This document shows positions 10,205-21,298 of a DNA stretch of 64,000 nt, piece after piece. Source of the DNA: Planococcus citri (taxonomy: Eukaryota; Arthropoda; Insecta; Hemiptera; Pseudococcidae); NCBI RefSeq assembly GCF_950023065.1, contig NC_088680.1, positions 43,698,559 to 43,762,558 of the forward strand. The letters are read 5' to 3'. How positions within the stretch are numbered: position 1 is the stretch's first letter; every line of letters starts with the position of its first letter. The position numbers and the translations under genes are program-made. Below the pieces are notes generated by a model. That model was not told the DNA's origin and did no database searches. It saw only the letters and a program-made list of their open reading frames with translations.

Positions 10205-11975
10205 ACAAACCTGTCTTGACTCTGAAACAGGTCAAATGGGGGTGGAAGGTTGAAACTGGCAAAAGGCACTTCGGGTACATCCTCCAACTGTACTGTGAAA
10301 ATTTGAGCCCTTTAGGTCAATTTGGAGGGGCTATAGGCTTTCCTAAACATCAAAAAAACACGTTTGACCCTAGAAAGAGGTCAAATAAGGTTGGAAGGTT
10401 GAAACCTGAAAAAGGCACTTCCGATACATCCCCCCAATGTACTGTGAAAATTTGGACCCTCTAGGTCAATTTGGAGGGACTGTAGGTTTGGCTAAACGTC
10501 AAAATTTTCAAAAAAACGTCAACATTTTCAAAAAACACGTAAAAAGGATGAAAAAATCCACTTTTTTGACCCTGGAGAGGGGTCAAATGGGGTTGGAAGG
10601 TTGAAACCTGCAAAAGGCACTTCGGGTACACCCTCCCAATGTACTGTGAAAATTTGGACCCTCTAGGTTAATTTGGAGGGGCTGTAGGCTTGGCTAAATG
10701 TCAAAATTTTCAAAAAACACGTAAAATCGATGAAAAAATCCACTTTTTTGACCCTGGAGAGGGGTCAAATGGGGTTGGAAGGTTGAAACCGGCAAAAGGC
10801 ACTTCGGGTACACCCTCCCAATGTACTGTGAAAATTTGGACCCTCTAGGTCAATTTGGAGGGGCTGTAGGTCTGGCTAAACGTAAAAAAAACACGCAAAA
10901 ATCCACTTTTTTGACCTTGGAGAGGGGTCAAATGGGGTTGGTAGGTTGAATCCTGCAAAAAGCATTCAAGGGGCATCCTCTTATTGTATGCTGAAAATTT
11001 GGACCCCCTAGCTCAATTTTAGGGGTGAGGGGGTCAAAAATAGGGGTAAAATGTGGTTTTTCCCAACTAAAATGGAGTGGGGATGACCTAGGAAGCTGAA
11101 ATTTGGATATGTTGATCACAATGGAGGTTCTGACCTATGGTATGATTTTGGACCTTTTTCGTTCATTTGGGGCCTTTTTATGCCCCTCCCAAAAAATGAC
11201 CTTTCTGTAATTTTCAACTTTGACCCTTGAAACTTCGGGGGTCAATTCTAGGTCCTAAATGAACCCCATTTCCCAAGTTTGACCTTATTTGATCAATTAG
11301 AACAGGTTCCAGGTCATAAAATGTAAAAATTCAAGTTTCGGTGAAACTTATATCTATATAAATAAATATATAAATAAATATACAGACTTGCTACAGCTTA
11401 TACAGGCCCGTTTCTGGAAGTGACATCGACTATCCGAGACCCGAAGCGACGTTCCGAGGCCCGTTAGCGGGTCTCGGAACGTTTTTCAATTAAGAACTAT
11501 ATTTTTATGATGTACGCACCTTAGGGATGCTGTAGACAAATTTTTGCCTGGGACTCACAAAGTAGGTTTCATACCTACAGTATATACAGCTTACCTTACT
11601 TCACCCCACACAGAAACTTAACACTCGCGCCATTCCTGTAAGAATCACCCGTTGGAGATCGCACCAACGGCTCTAGACCCGTCTTATTAGCTGCTATCAA
11701 GGCGCATGCGCGAACTAATTTACCAGGCACTCTTTAAAATTTTTCCAAGTGTCAAAGACGCGGGCCTCGGATCGTCAGTACGATGTACCGGGTCTCGGAT
11801 AGTAAGCAAGTTCCATATATATATATATATATAAAAACTGACACACCGGGAATCGTCTAGTTTGAGCTTAAAACGTCGAGAACTATCAAAATTTTTCATC
11901 CCCGACCTTTTTATCCAAAGTTGGGCCTACCGCAATAGCCATCATTTTTTACAAAAATTTGGCTAAAAAAATCTA
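10205..11975. mobile_element. R1 repeat, left copy (unclassified)
   Basis: The copy has a 5' part of tandem units (starts near 10229, 10380, 10570, 10765 and 10928) carrying 'ggttggaaggttgaaacc' and 'gtactgtgaaaatttggacc'. A unique middle (about 11000-11340) and an end block (about 11830-11975) carry 'aactgacacaccgggaatcg'. All these parts recur, inverted, at 59446-60762. No transposase or RT is seen, so the class is unknown. This copy holds an extra insertion at about 11383-11815. Confidence 0.75.
11383..11815. mobile_element. Insertion present only in the left R1 copy (MITE-like)
   Basis: The right R1 copy has only an AT-rich microsatellite at this point. The insert's ends are partly inverted: 'acttgct' near the left end against 'agcaagt' at the right, and 'tatccgagacccg' (about 11431-11443) against 'cgggtctcggata' near the right. 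It also contains a 15-bp stem at 11449-11463 / 11468-11482, and the flanks are TA-rich. No ORF. Confidence 0.5.
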
Positions 11976-13190
11976 AAATCACGAAATTTGAAAATCATAG
12001 CTGAAATAATTGTTCATCAGGTTTGAATCGAGGTGATCTGATTTTCCGAATACTAATTTGGAAACAGAGTAGATCAAATTTTTGAGTTCACAGACGATTT
12101 TGATTTTTAATGAATTTTTAAAAAATCAACTTGGGTCAAAAACTGGAAAAAAATCAAAATTTTACCTAATAGACCGAGAAAGCTGGAATTTGGCGTGTGT
12201 CCTGTTTTCAACCCTCCTGATGGATTGGGAACGGTTTTGAATCATTTCGAGTGGTAATTTTGGAGCACTCTAGCAGATTTTTAAAAATGGCCACAACATT
12301 TTACTTAATTGGGTTGTTGAAATTAAATTTACTTAGTACTCCATTTTTAATATACTGAGTCGATTGGAGGTGGTTTCAGGCCTTTCTGGAGCCTTCGGGT
12401 ATATTTTGAAAATTTCAGATTTTCTAAAAAGTGGTCTGAAAACCGCCCAAATTAAGTAACTTGAGCGTCATTTTTTTTAAAATGTAGGGTACGTATCTAA
12501 CAGGTAACTAGTGAAAGTAGTGAAAAAGTAGTGAGTTTAGTCAAATACGAAGTAAAAAAATGAAAAAATTCAAACGTGCAACAAAAACCTTTAAAAATTA
12601 TTGAAAAAATTGATTAAATTGAAATTAAAAAATGAATCCAAGGTCACTGATTTTAAAGTAATCCAGCTTTCTAGTACCAAAAATTGAAAATTGTTGTCTG
12701 CCTCATCCTCATTAATCCGATCACAGTCCAGAAGTGGTGCTTGACAAATAGCATCCGTTAGGAGAGATGTAGCATTCGTTCAGAAAGTCTCTCAAAAAGT
12801 GACGAAATAATCGGTGGATTTTGAATTGTGTTGTGAACCTGAATTTGGAAGTTCTTAATCATGCACGATATCCGAGTAATTAAAAACAGGAATGCGTCTT
12901 ATACCTATAGGTGATTTGATTCAAAATTCAGAATATAGTTTTTTTGGCAACTTTTAAAAAATATTTTATTCATTCAACATCTTTCAAAGAACTAGAAATA
13001 ACCGTACCTATCCAAAATTTATTTAGAGTACCATTTTAATAACATTTTGTAGCATGGATTAATATTTTCCATTTGATCATCGTATTGAAGCTATTCAGAA
13101 TCCGATTGGTTGGGAACGTCAGTTGTATTTTGATGAAATGTGCATACCAGTTGAAAATAATAATAAAGCTACATCACTCGCGCGGTTATA
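11976..13190. other. No gene seen
   Basis: AT-rich sequence without recognisable coding, RNA or repeat structure, between the left R1 copy and the decayed tail of NUC-A. Confidence 0.55.
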
Positions 13191-13356
13191 CGTACCTACG
13201 AGTAGTCGGTCGACTCCAAATTCAAATGGTTATTTCTGAGTAAACGTTCGAAGTATGGGTTAATTTCTTTCGCTTCATCTATGTATAGCAGTCGTCTCCT
13301 CGAGCATAATTAATATAGCCGACTGCATTCAAACTCAAGGGATGCGTTTCATATTT

Positions 13357-15772
13357 TTAAATGCTATCGGCGAAAGCACCTAATTTATTGCTAAGAGCTT
13401 CTGTCATAGGACAAACGTAAGTTAATCCAGTTCTCGGATCATCGTTGATTATTTTATCCCATCCTGATGGAGCATCGCTTTTGTTGCAAAGTCTATCTGT
13501 ATCTGGCACTACAGTAGGATCATTATGGATTATAGCGGCGTATGCGTAAATATATCCGTCAGAGTATTCCCACTTCAAATCGACTCGAATGACTCTGTAT
13601 ATAATTCTTGGAATTTCCACCATTCGATCGCGTTTTGCATTTGACAAATACATTTTCCTGGTTACATTGGAAATGGATGATATTTTCATTTTCAACACGC
13701 CAGAAGTACCAAAAACTATATCGCGTATATGATGACTATGCTACAAAAAAAAATTGAATTAAAAATTAATTTGATTTAACTGTGACAATAAATGTTTTCG
13801 GAGTGTCACACACAGGTACATATATTTCGAGTATATTGTTCAGATTGGATCTAATCAGGCATGATCATGTCAAATTGGATACCTACAGTTTTGAAGACCT
13901 CTGATTTATATACCCCTGTGTGGCCAAGAGGTACAAAATTTTTCAACTTCTTCATTACGTAATTTTCGCTCAAATCGAAAATTTTCTTTCGCTTTGTCCT
14001 AGGTACCTTGTATGTTGCAACTATGAAGAGGTCGACTTTTTTCAAGTTATTATCCGCAATACTTTTCCAAACTGGAATTACGTTCATATGCGAGCAACTG
14101 GCTAGCCTTGCTGAGTTCTGGCTGAAAAACCATAGTGGTATGATTTGTGATGGTGTTAGACAGCCGTAAGGTTGACCACATGACAGATCAGCATTTCCTT
14201 CAAATAAAGACGCAGGTGCAAAAATATCTTTCAACAAATTTTTCTGATTTTTCTGAAATGGAATCGAATTAAGAAAATATTGATTTCTCTCGATACTATC
14301 AATACCTATTACCTAAGCCCTCTGGTAATACACATAATATAGGTACCTTTAAGTACACGTTATCATTTAGCTGGTAATTTTCGCATTTATCTTGAAAATT
14401 TGTAAATTCGTAGTGTTGCCAGTAAAGACGTTCCAAGTGGATTCGTTTATTATTTTTAGAGCGATTTATAGACAGTACATTTACCCAGTAGAAAGCCTAT
14501 ATGAACATAAAAAAAATTCATAAATGTTGCTAGGATCATGTTTTTTGAATTTTTTCGTGGTAATGATTGTCACCAGCGTCCGAGATCCATTATTCTTGAA
14601 ATTGAATTTCACATTGTTATAGTCTTCATGTCTATCCACAAGTTCAGATGTAATGTTGGCTATTGTCCGATTCTCAATTCTATGCTTGGGTTTTTTTGTA
14701 TTCACCTAAGTGAAAAAAAAAATGAAAACAAATGTTTTTACACCAGAATAGCTTACCCTAAGAACATGTTTACGGTTACTAAAAACATTTTTTCTGTAAG
14801 GTAGGTGCGCTCAACAAAGCCACCATAATTTGGAGCAAATTTCGGAGTTACTTAATATCTGTGTATTCATGAAAATTTTCATAACCTTTACGAAGTTAAC
14901 TTCAATTTCTCTACTATACAGCGGCGGCGTTGTTAACTTTTTCCTGAGATCGAATCCCCCCCCTTTCTACTCAATGTAAATCTCTTTTCAAAAAAATAAT
15001 TCTGCGGGTTCTGTATTTCGGAACTTGATTAGGTACTAATTTGAAAATTTGCAAGTTCCCATTTATGATGTAACGAAAAATTGCATCTCACCGATTTTAA
15101 ACAATAATATTTGTCTTTTCTATTGGCGCTGTACCATTTGTGTGGAATTTCTCCATCATTATAATAAACCTGAAAAGAAAAATCGAATATTCGTATAGAA
15201 TGTTCCAATAGGAATGGATATCATTTCAAGAAATGAATAACACGTTAATTTATCAACCTCATATCCAATTTCGTACTGTTTTTTGCATGTATCATAAAGC
15301 ATGGCAGGTTTGAATGATCGTTCACAAAAATCCACATCAACATTTTTAAAGGATCCATTTTCTGCCAAAATCCGTCTTGAGAATACGCTTCGTTGGGTAA
15401 GAGAGACGTCTCGGTTGAACTGCCTCTCCTGATGGGTAAAGGCAGGGCACGCGGCTAAATGTGGAGGAATTATCCTATTGTTATGGTAACGACAAACGTC
15501 TTCAAGATGTTCAATCTCTGTGTTGAAAAGTAAAGCTGTAAAAATTGATGCAGTTATGAGAGAAATGTGTGGCTTTTTTGTTGAGAAACTTTCTGGCATT
15601 TGTAAATGATGGAAGTAATCGTATGTACATCGTGCTAATGAGAGTGTTGGTCTTGGTAATGGATATTGTGCCATAGAATTCGTGTCGTGGTATAATACGA
15701 CGAATTCTTACCTTTCTTTGATAATACTCTTGCTGAAGAAACGCACAGTATGTACAAAATTATTGAATTCAT
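13357..15772 (-). CDS. NUC-A: secreted nuclease-fold protein, type I, C-terminally shortened
   Basis: Exons, 5' to 3': 15772-15712, 15535-15258, 15169-15092, 14705-14574, 14496-14347, 14252-14007, 13740-13357. The predicted protein is 442 residues. It begins with a hydrophobic signal peptide (MNSIILYILCVSSARVLSKK). The NUC-like exons carry CGQPYGCLTPSQ and end ..GAFADSI. Compared with NUC-B, a CAA glutamine codon is now TAA at 13359-13357. The old coding tail continues to about 13200 with a further 2-base frame change, so the last 50 or so residues are lost. The NUC core seems complete without them. This is the 3'-most copy of the array. It may be a working shorter protein or the first stage of decay. 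Confidence 0.8.
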
Positions 15773-16110
15773 GTTTTCGTATCTGAATTATTCACCTATT
15801 CTGATCTGATTGAAAAAAAAAATACTACAAGTGAATTTGAATAGTTCTAAAGTAATCAAGAATTATTCAAGACTTCAAGCACAAGAAATTTAAAATTATA
15901 TATGCTTCATCTTCATATCTAATCATAAATTTAGAATGGTAAGTATCAAGTATTGCTTAACTGTTGATTTTATGCTCGAATGTATGTATATTCTCCAATG
16001 CTTATAACATTTTACAATTTTTGCTGATCGATAGAAAACTCTGACCTAGAGCTTTTAGTTTCAGCAATGGTACCTTTCAATATTTTGGCTGAATCACATA
16101 GTAGATAATA
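15773..16110. other. A-B spacer, left part
   Basis: This is the upstream region of NUC-A, alignable to the upstream regions of NUC-B and NUC-C (shared words 'ctatcaagtattgcttaactg' and similar). No TATA-like block like that of the type II genes is evident. Confidence 0.5.
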
Positions 16111-16112
16111 TA

Positions 16113-17080
16113 CGAGGGAAAGTCAATAAGTTCTTTTAATTTCGCTCTAAAAAAATAACCAATGAACCGATTTTAAAAAACTTTTTCATTTATGAAACTA
16201 CAATCTTTTCTTTACTTTTCAACGCAATCCCCGAATACATCGCGGAATTTTTCATAATGTGACACGAGTTTGAAAATACCCTGTTCGAAGAATTCCCGTC
16301 CAACGTTCCTCAACCAGGACTCACGTCACGCGCTTGACTTCATCATCACTATCGTATTGTTCAACAGCTAAACATTGTTTCATTGGTCCGAAAACATGAA
16401 AATCACACGGATAAAGATCAGGGGAATATAGAGGATGGTCCCATATCTCCCAATTATGTCGTTTTAATAAATTTTGAGTGATTTTCGCGGAATGTGATGT
16501 TGCGTTGTCTTGCAAAAAAACAATTTTCTTTGACAGTTTCCCAAGTCTTCGGTTTTCAATCGCTTTTTTTAAACGTTTCAAGGTTTTATGCACAGTACCA
16601 TGTGAAATACTCAGTTCGTCGGCAATTTGATCAATTTTCACTCGTCTATCTGACTGAATAAGTTCGTCAATCCGTTCAACGATCTCGTCTGTCGACACCT
16701 TCACCGCGGTCTGTCGCTACGCTTTTCATCCTTCATATTTTCGCGACCATCACTGAACGAATTACGCCAGTTAAACACGGTTTGTTTTGTAATTTCATTA
16801 TAACGGTATGTCTGAATTATTTCTTGATAAATTTTACTTGGACTTTTCCCTTGCAACCATAAAAAATGGATGTTTGAGTGTAACTCTTCTTTGGACGGCA
16901 TTTTTAGAAAACCACTTCACTAATAACGCTACAATTTATTAACACGGCGCCCAAATGCAAGGTGAATTATCACAAGGTCTGTGCGAAGGTTTGAACTATG
17001 TTACCACCAAATTTCATCCAAAAATTCCCACCCGTTCAAAATTCAGAGCGAAATTAAAAGAACTTATTGACTTCCCCTCG
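16113..17080 (-). mobile_element. Deleted mariner-type transposon
   Basis: The terminal inverted repeats start CGAGGG and share 'AAGTCAATAAGTTCTTTT'. They are flanked by the target dinucleotide TA at 16111-16112 and 17081-17082. The transposase remnant lies on the minus strand. The N-terminal helix-turn-helix part is at 16901-16701. In another frame (16704-16321) are the second helix-turn-helix and the end of the catalytic domain with QDNATSHS and YSPDLYPCDF, whose aspartates are separated by 34 residues (D34D). The middle of the domain with the first catalytic Asp is deleted, so the enzyme is dead. The B-C and C-D spacers keep the empty site. Confidence 0.92.
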
Positions 17081-17082
17081 TA

Positions 17083-17731
17083 GATCGACGCAGAATCTCA
17101 AATACTTTCGTTCAGGACAGGACCATTTTTTCGAAAAAACTTTGGGTATATAGTGGTCGAAGCGAATAAAACACGATTTTTTTTGGGTAACTTCCAACTG
17201 AAAATGAGGGTCTCTGCTGAACTTGGTTAGAATTTGCAGACTTTTTTGGAGGTGGCGATCCATCTTAATAGACATAGTAATCGTCCAAGAAAAAAGGGAC
17301 TTGAGACCGATTTCCGAATTTTTGTTTTTCAGATTCGAGATCTGAAAACCCTAAGAAATCGTTTCAAATCATCCCCGAATCCCCTAAAAGCTAATAAAAC
17401 CTCTTAAAAATGCGTTTTGTCAAGATTTTTTTTTCAAATTATACATATCATAAAAAAGTCTTTTAAAAAAATCTTTATTTTTCGTTTTCACTATCTTATA
17501 CGAGTAAATACTGTCATTGGAAAAAAGTACAAAAAATGCTGCTTTTCAACAAGTCTCTATGTATTTCACTTGTGGCCTGTGGGTAGATGTTCAGCAACCA
17601 ATCAAAATGAAGCTACGTCACTCAGGCGGGATATTTCCGAAGTATGGGTGAATGTCTTGAACTTCGTCTATGTATGTATGTATGTATGTATGTACCTACA
17701 TTAGTCGACTGCTTTAGTACAAATTGACATA
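17083..17731. other. A-B spacer, right part
   Basis: Begins 'gatcgacgcagaatctc', which recurs at about 20685 and 24362 in the next two spacers. Ends with a short (tatg)n microsatellite at 17669-17694. Without the mariner the A-B spacer would be about 989 bases, against 982 for B-C. Confidence 0.7.
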
Positions 17732-20316
17732 TTAACTGACTGTATCCAAATCCAAGTTGTTATTTTTGAGTAAATGCTCGAAGTATGGGTTAATTTCTTT
17801 CGCTTCATCTATGTAGTAGTCGTCTCCTTGATCATAATTAATATAGCCGACTGCATTCAAACTCAAGGGATGCGTTTCATATTTTTGAATGCTATCGGCG
17901 AAAGCACCTAATTTATTGTTAAGAGATTCTGTCATAGGACAAACGTAAGTTAATCCCGTTCTCGGATCATCGTTGAATATTTTTTCCCATCCTGTAGGAG
18001 CATCGTTTTTGGTGCAAAGTCTATCTGTCTCTGGCACTGCAGTGGGATCATTATGGATTATGATGGCGGCGTATGCGTAAATATATTCGTCAGAGTATTC
18101 CCACTTCAAATCGACTCGAACGACTCTGTATATAATTTTTGGAATTTCCACAATTCGATCACGCTTCTCATTTGACAAATAAATTTTCCTGGTTACATTG
18201 GAAATGGATGATATTTTCATTTTCAACACGCCAGAAGTACCAAAAACTATATCGCATATATGATGACTATGCTACAAAAAAAATTAAATTAATAATTAAT
18301 TTGATTTCACTGTGACAATAAAGGTGTTCGGAGTATCACACACAGGAATATTTCTAGTACATATATTGTTCAGATTGGGTCTAATCAGGCATGATCATGT
18401 CAAATTGGATACCTGCAGTTTTGAAGACCTCTGATTTATATACCCCTGTGTGGCCAAGAGGTTCAAAATTTTTCAACTTCTTCATTACGTAATTTTCGTT
18501 CAAATCGAAAATTTTCTTTCGCTCTGTCCTATTACTTACCTTGTATGTTGCAACTATGAAGAGGTCGACTTTTTTCAAGTTATTATCCGCAATACTTTTC
18601 CAAACTGGAATTAAGTTCATATGCGAGCAACTGGCTAGCCTGGATGAGTTATTGCTGAAAAACCATAGTGGTATGATTTGTGATGGTGTTAGACAGCCGT
18701 AAGGTTGACCACATGACAGATCCGGGTTTCCTTCAAATAAAGACGCAGGTGCTAAAATATCTTTCAACAAATTTTTCTGATTTTTCTGAAATGGAAACGA
18801 AATTATGAGAGTGTTATTTTCTCTTGATCCTATAATCGGTATTAAGCCTTCTGAAAATACGCGTAATAGGTACCTTTAAATACACGTTGTCAACATTTTG
18901 ATTGTAATTTTCGCATTTATCTTGAAAATTTGTAAATTCGTAGTGTTGCCAGTAAAAACGTTCCAAGTGGACTCGTTTATTATTTTTAGAGCGATTTATA
19001 GACAGTACGTTTACCCAGTAAAAAGCCTATAAATTAACATAAAAACAATTCATAAATGATGCTAGAATCATGTTTTTTGAATCTATTTGTGGTAATGATT
19101 CGAATTCACATCACCAGCGGCGTCCGAGATCCATTATTCTTGAAACTGAATTTCACATCGTTATTGTCTTCATGTCTATCAACAAATTTAGATGTAGAGT
19201 TGGCTATTGTTCGATTCTCAATTTTGTGCTTGGGTTTTTTTGTATTCACCTACGTGAAAAAAAATGACAAAAATGTTTTTACATCAGAATAGCCTGAATA
19301 GCTTACCCGAAGACCATGTTTTCGGTTACTAAAAACATTTTTTCTGTAAGGTTGGTGCGATCAACAAAGCCACCTTAATTTAGAGCAAATTTCGGAGTAA
19401 CTTAATATCTATGTATTCATGAAAATTTTCATAACCTTTACTAAGTTAACTTCAAACTCATAACTATACAGCGGCGTTGTTGACATTCCTGAGATCGAAT
19501 TCCCCCCTCCCCTTTCTACTCAATTTAAATTTCTTTTCAAAAAAATAATTCTGCGGGTTCTAAATTTCGGAACTTGATTTAGGTAGGTATACTAATTTGA
19601 AAATTTACAAGTTCCCATATGATGTAACGAAAAATTGCATCTCACCGATCTTAAACAATAATACTTGTCTTTTCTATTGGCGCTGTACCATTTGTGTAGA
19701 ATTTCTCCATCATTATAATAAACCTGAAAAGAAAAATCGAATATTCGTACAACGTTCCAATAGGAATGGATATCATTTCAAGAAATGAATAAAACGTTAA
19801 TTTATCAACCTCATATCCAATTTCGTACTGTTTTTCGCATGTATCATAAAGCATGGCAGGTTTGAATGATCGTTCGCAAAAATCCACATCAGTATTTTTA
19901 CAGGATCCATTTTCTGCAAAAATCCGTCTTGAGAATACGCTTCGTTGGGTAAGAGAGACATCTCGATTGAATTGCCTCTCTTGATGGGTAAAAGCAGGGC
20001 ACGCTGCTACATATGGGAAAAGTATCCTATCGCCATCTTTACGACAAACGTCCTCAAGAACTACTGTAATCTTTGTGTTGAAAAGTAAAGCTGTGAAAAT
20101 TGATGCAGTTATGAGAGAAATGCGTGGCTTTTTTGTTGAGAAACTTGTTGGCAATTGTAAAATGATGGAAGTAATCGTACATAGTGCTAATGAGAGTGTT
20201 GGTAGTGGATATTGTGTCGTGATATATTATGAATTAAAAATTAACGAATTCTTACCTTTTTTTGATAGTACTCTTACTGAAGAAACGCACAGGATGTACA
20301 AAATTATTGAATTCAT
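17732..20316 (-). CDS. NUC-B: secreted nuclease-fold protein, type I, intact reference copy
   Basis: Exons: 20316-20256, 20090-19810, 19723-19646, 19249-19115, 19026-18874, 18785-18540, 18271-17732. All introns are GT..AG. Intron 1 is phase 1, the others phase 0. The protein is 497 residues: signal peptide 1-20; exon 2 (21-114) with AACPAF and DFCERS; exons 3-5 (115-236); NUC-like exons 6 (237-318) and 7 (319-497). My family alignment rests on the run RLASCSHMN.IPVWK (like ATF..N.APQW), KIYL..I..IIYRV (like IYL..IPVP.YYWKV), AIIIHNDP (like GVNNP) and TGLTYVCPM (like KGY.YCC). The catalytic RGH triplet is YGC (265-267), and the Mg-ligand Asn is Ala302; Asp310 replaces the usual Glu. Nuclease activity is therefore unlikely. 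A role in binding RNA or protein outside the cell is inference. Confidence 0.85.
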
Positions 20317-21298
20317 GTTTTTGTAATTGAATTATTTACCATTTTTGGTTGAAAAAAATATCTACAAGTGAATTTAAATAATTCCAAAGTAATCGAGAGT
20401 TCAAGACTTCGAGCACGAGAAATTGAAAATTATACACATGTTTCATCTCCATATCTAATCATCAATTTAGAATGATGGTATCAACTATTGCTTAACTGTT
20501 GATTTTATGCTCGAATGAAGGTATGTTCTCCAATGTTTATAGAATTTTAAAATTTTTGCTGATCGATAGAAAAAATGTTGTGAAATCAAGAGTCATACCA
20601 CTGACATAGTGCTTAAGTTTCAGGAATAATTTCTTTCAATATTTTGGCTAGATCACTAGTAGATAGGTAGGTATGTACTATAGATCGACGCAGAATCTCA
20701 AATACTTTCGTTTGGGACCGGACCATTTTTTCGAAAAAAAGGTTGGGTAGAGGTCGAAGCGACAAAACATTATTTTTTCTGGGTAACTTCCAACTCAAAA
20801 TGAAGGTCTCTGCTGAACCTGGTCAGAATTTGCAGACTTTTTTGGAGGTGGCGATCCATCTTAATAGACATGGTGATCGTCCAAGAAAAAAGGGACTTGT
20901 GACCAATTTTCGAAAAAAAATTTTCAGATTCGAGACCCAAAAACCTAAGAAATTGGTTCAAACCATCCCCGAATCCCCTAAAAGCTAATAAAACCTCTTA
21001 AAAATCCACTTTGTCGAGATTTATTTCAAATTAAGTATATCATAAAAAGCTTTTTTAAAAAAATCTTTATTTTTTTGTTTTCACTTAAGTATATCTTAAT
21101 AGTAAGTAATCTCATTGGCAAAAAGTTCAAAAAAATGCTGCTTTTCAACAAGTTTCTATTTCAGTGGTAGGCAGATGTTCAGTAACCAATTAAAAATGAA
21201 GCTATGCATCACTCAGGTGGAATATTTTCAAAGTATGGGTGAATGTCTTATACTTCCTCTTACGTACTTAGTCGACTCCTTTAGTACATATTAACATA
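20317..21298. other. B-C spacer
   Basis: No gene. Paralogous to the A-B spacer, with an intact TA at the site where the mariner sits in A-B (near 20683). The ORFs at 20613-20988 lie in this shared spacer sequence and are not conserved in frame in the other spacers. Confidence 0.7.

Noticed and set aside
9601..10464. Overlapping Pro/Leu-rich ORFs on both strands
   Set aside because: They are translations of the GC-rich minisatellite and R1 units. Openness in several frames follows from the repeat period.
16321..16901. Functional mariner transposase
   Set aside because: The element is about 0.3 kb short, the two parts are in different frames, and the first catalytic Asp is missing.
20613..20988. 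ORFs in the B-C spacer that resemble ORFs at 17054-17275
   Set aside because: The similarity is that of the duplicated spacer DNA. Frames and ends differ between copies, and the N-terminal and C-terminal parts are not shared.
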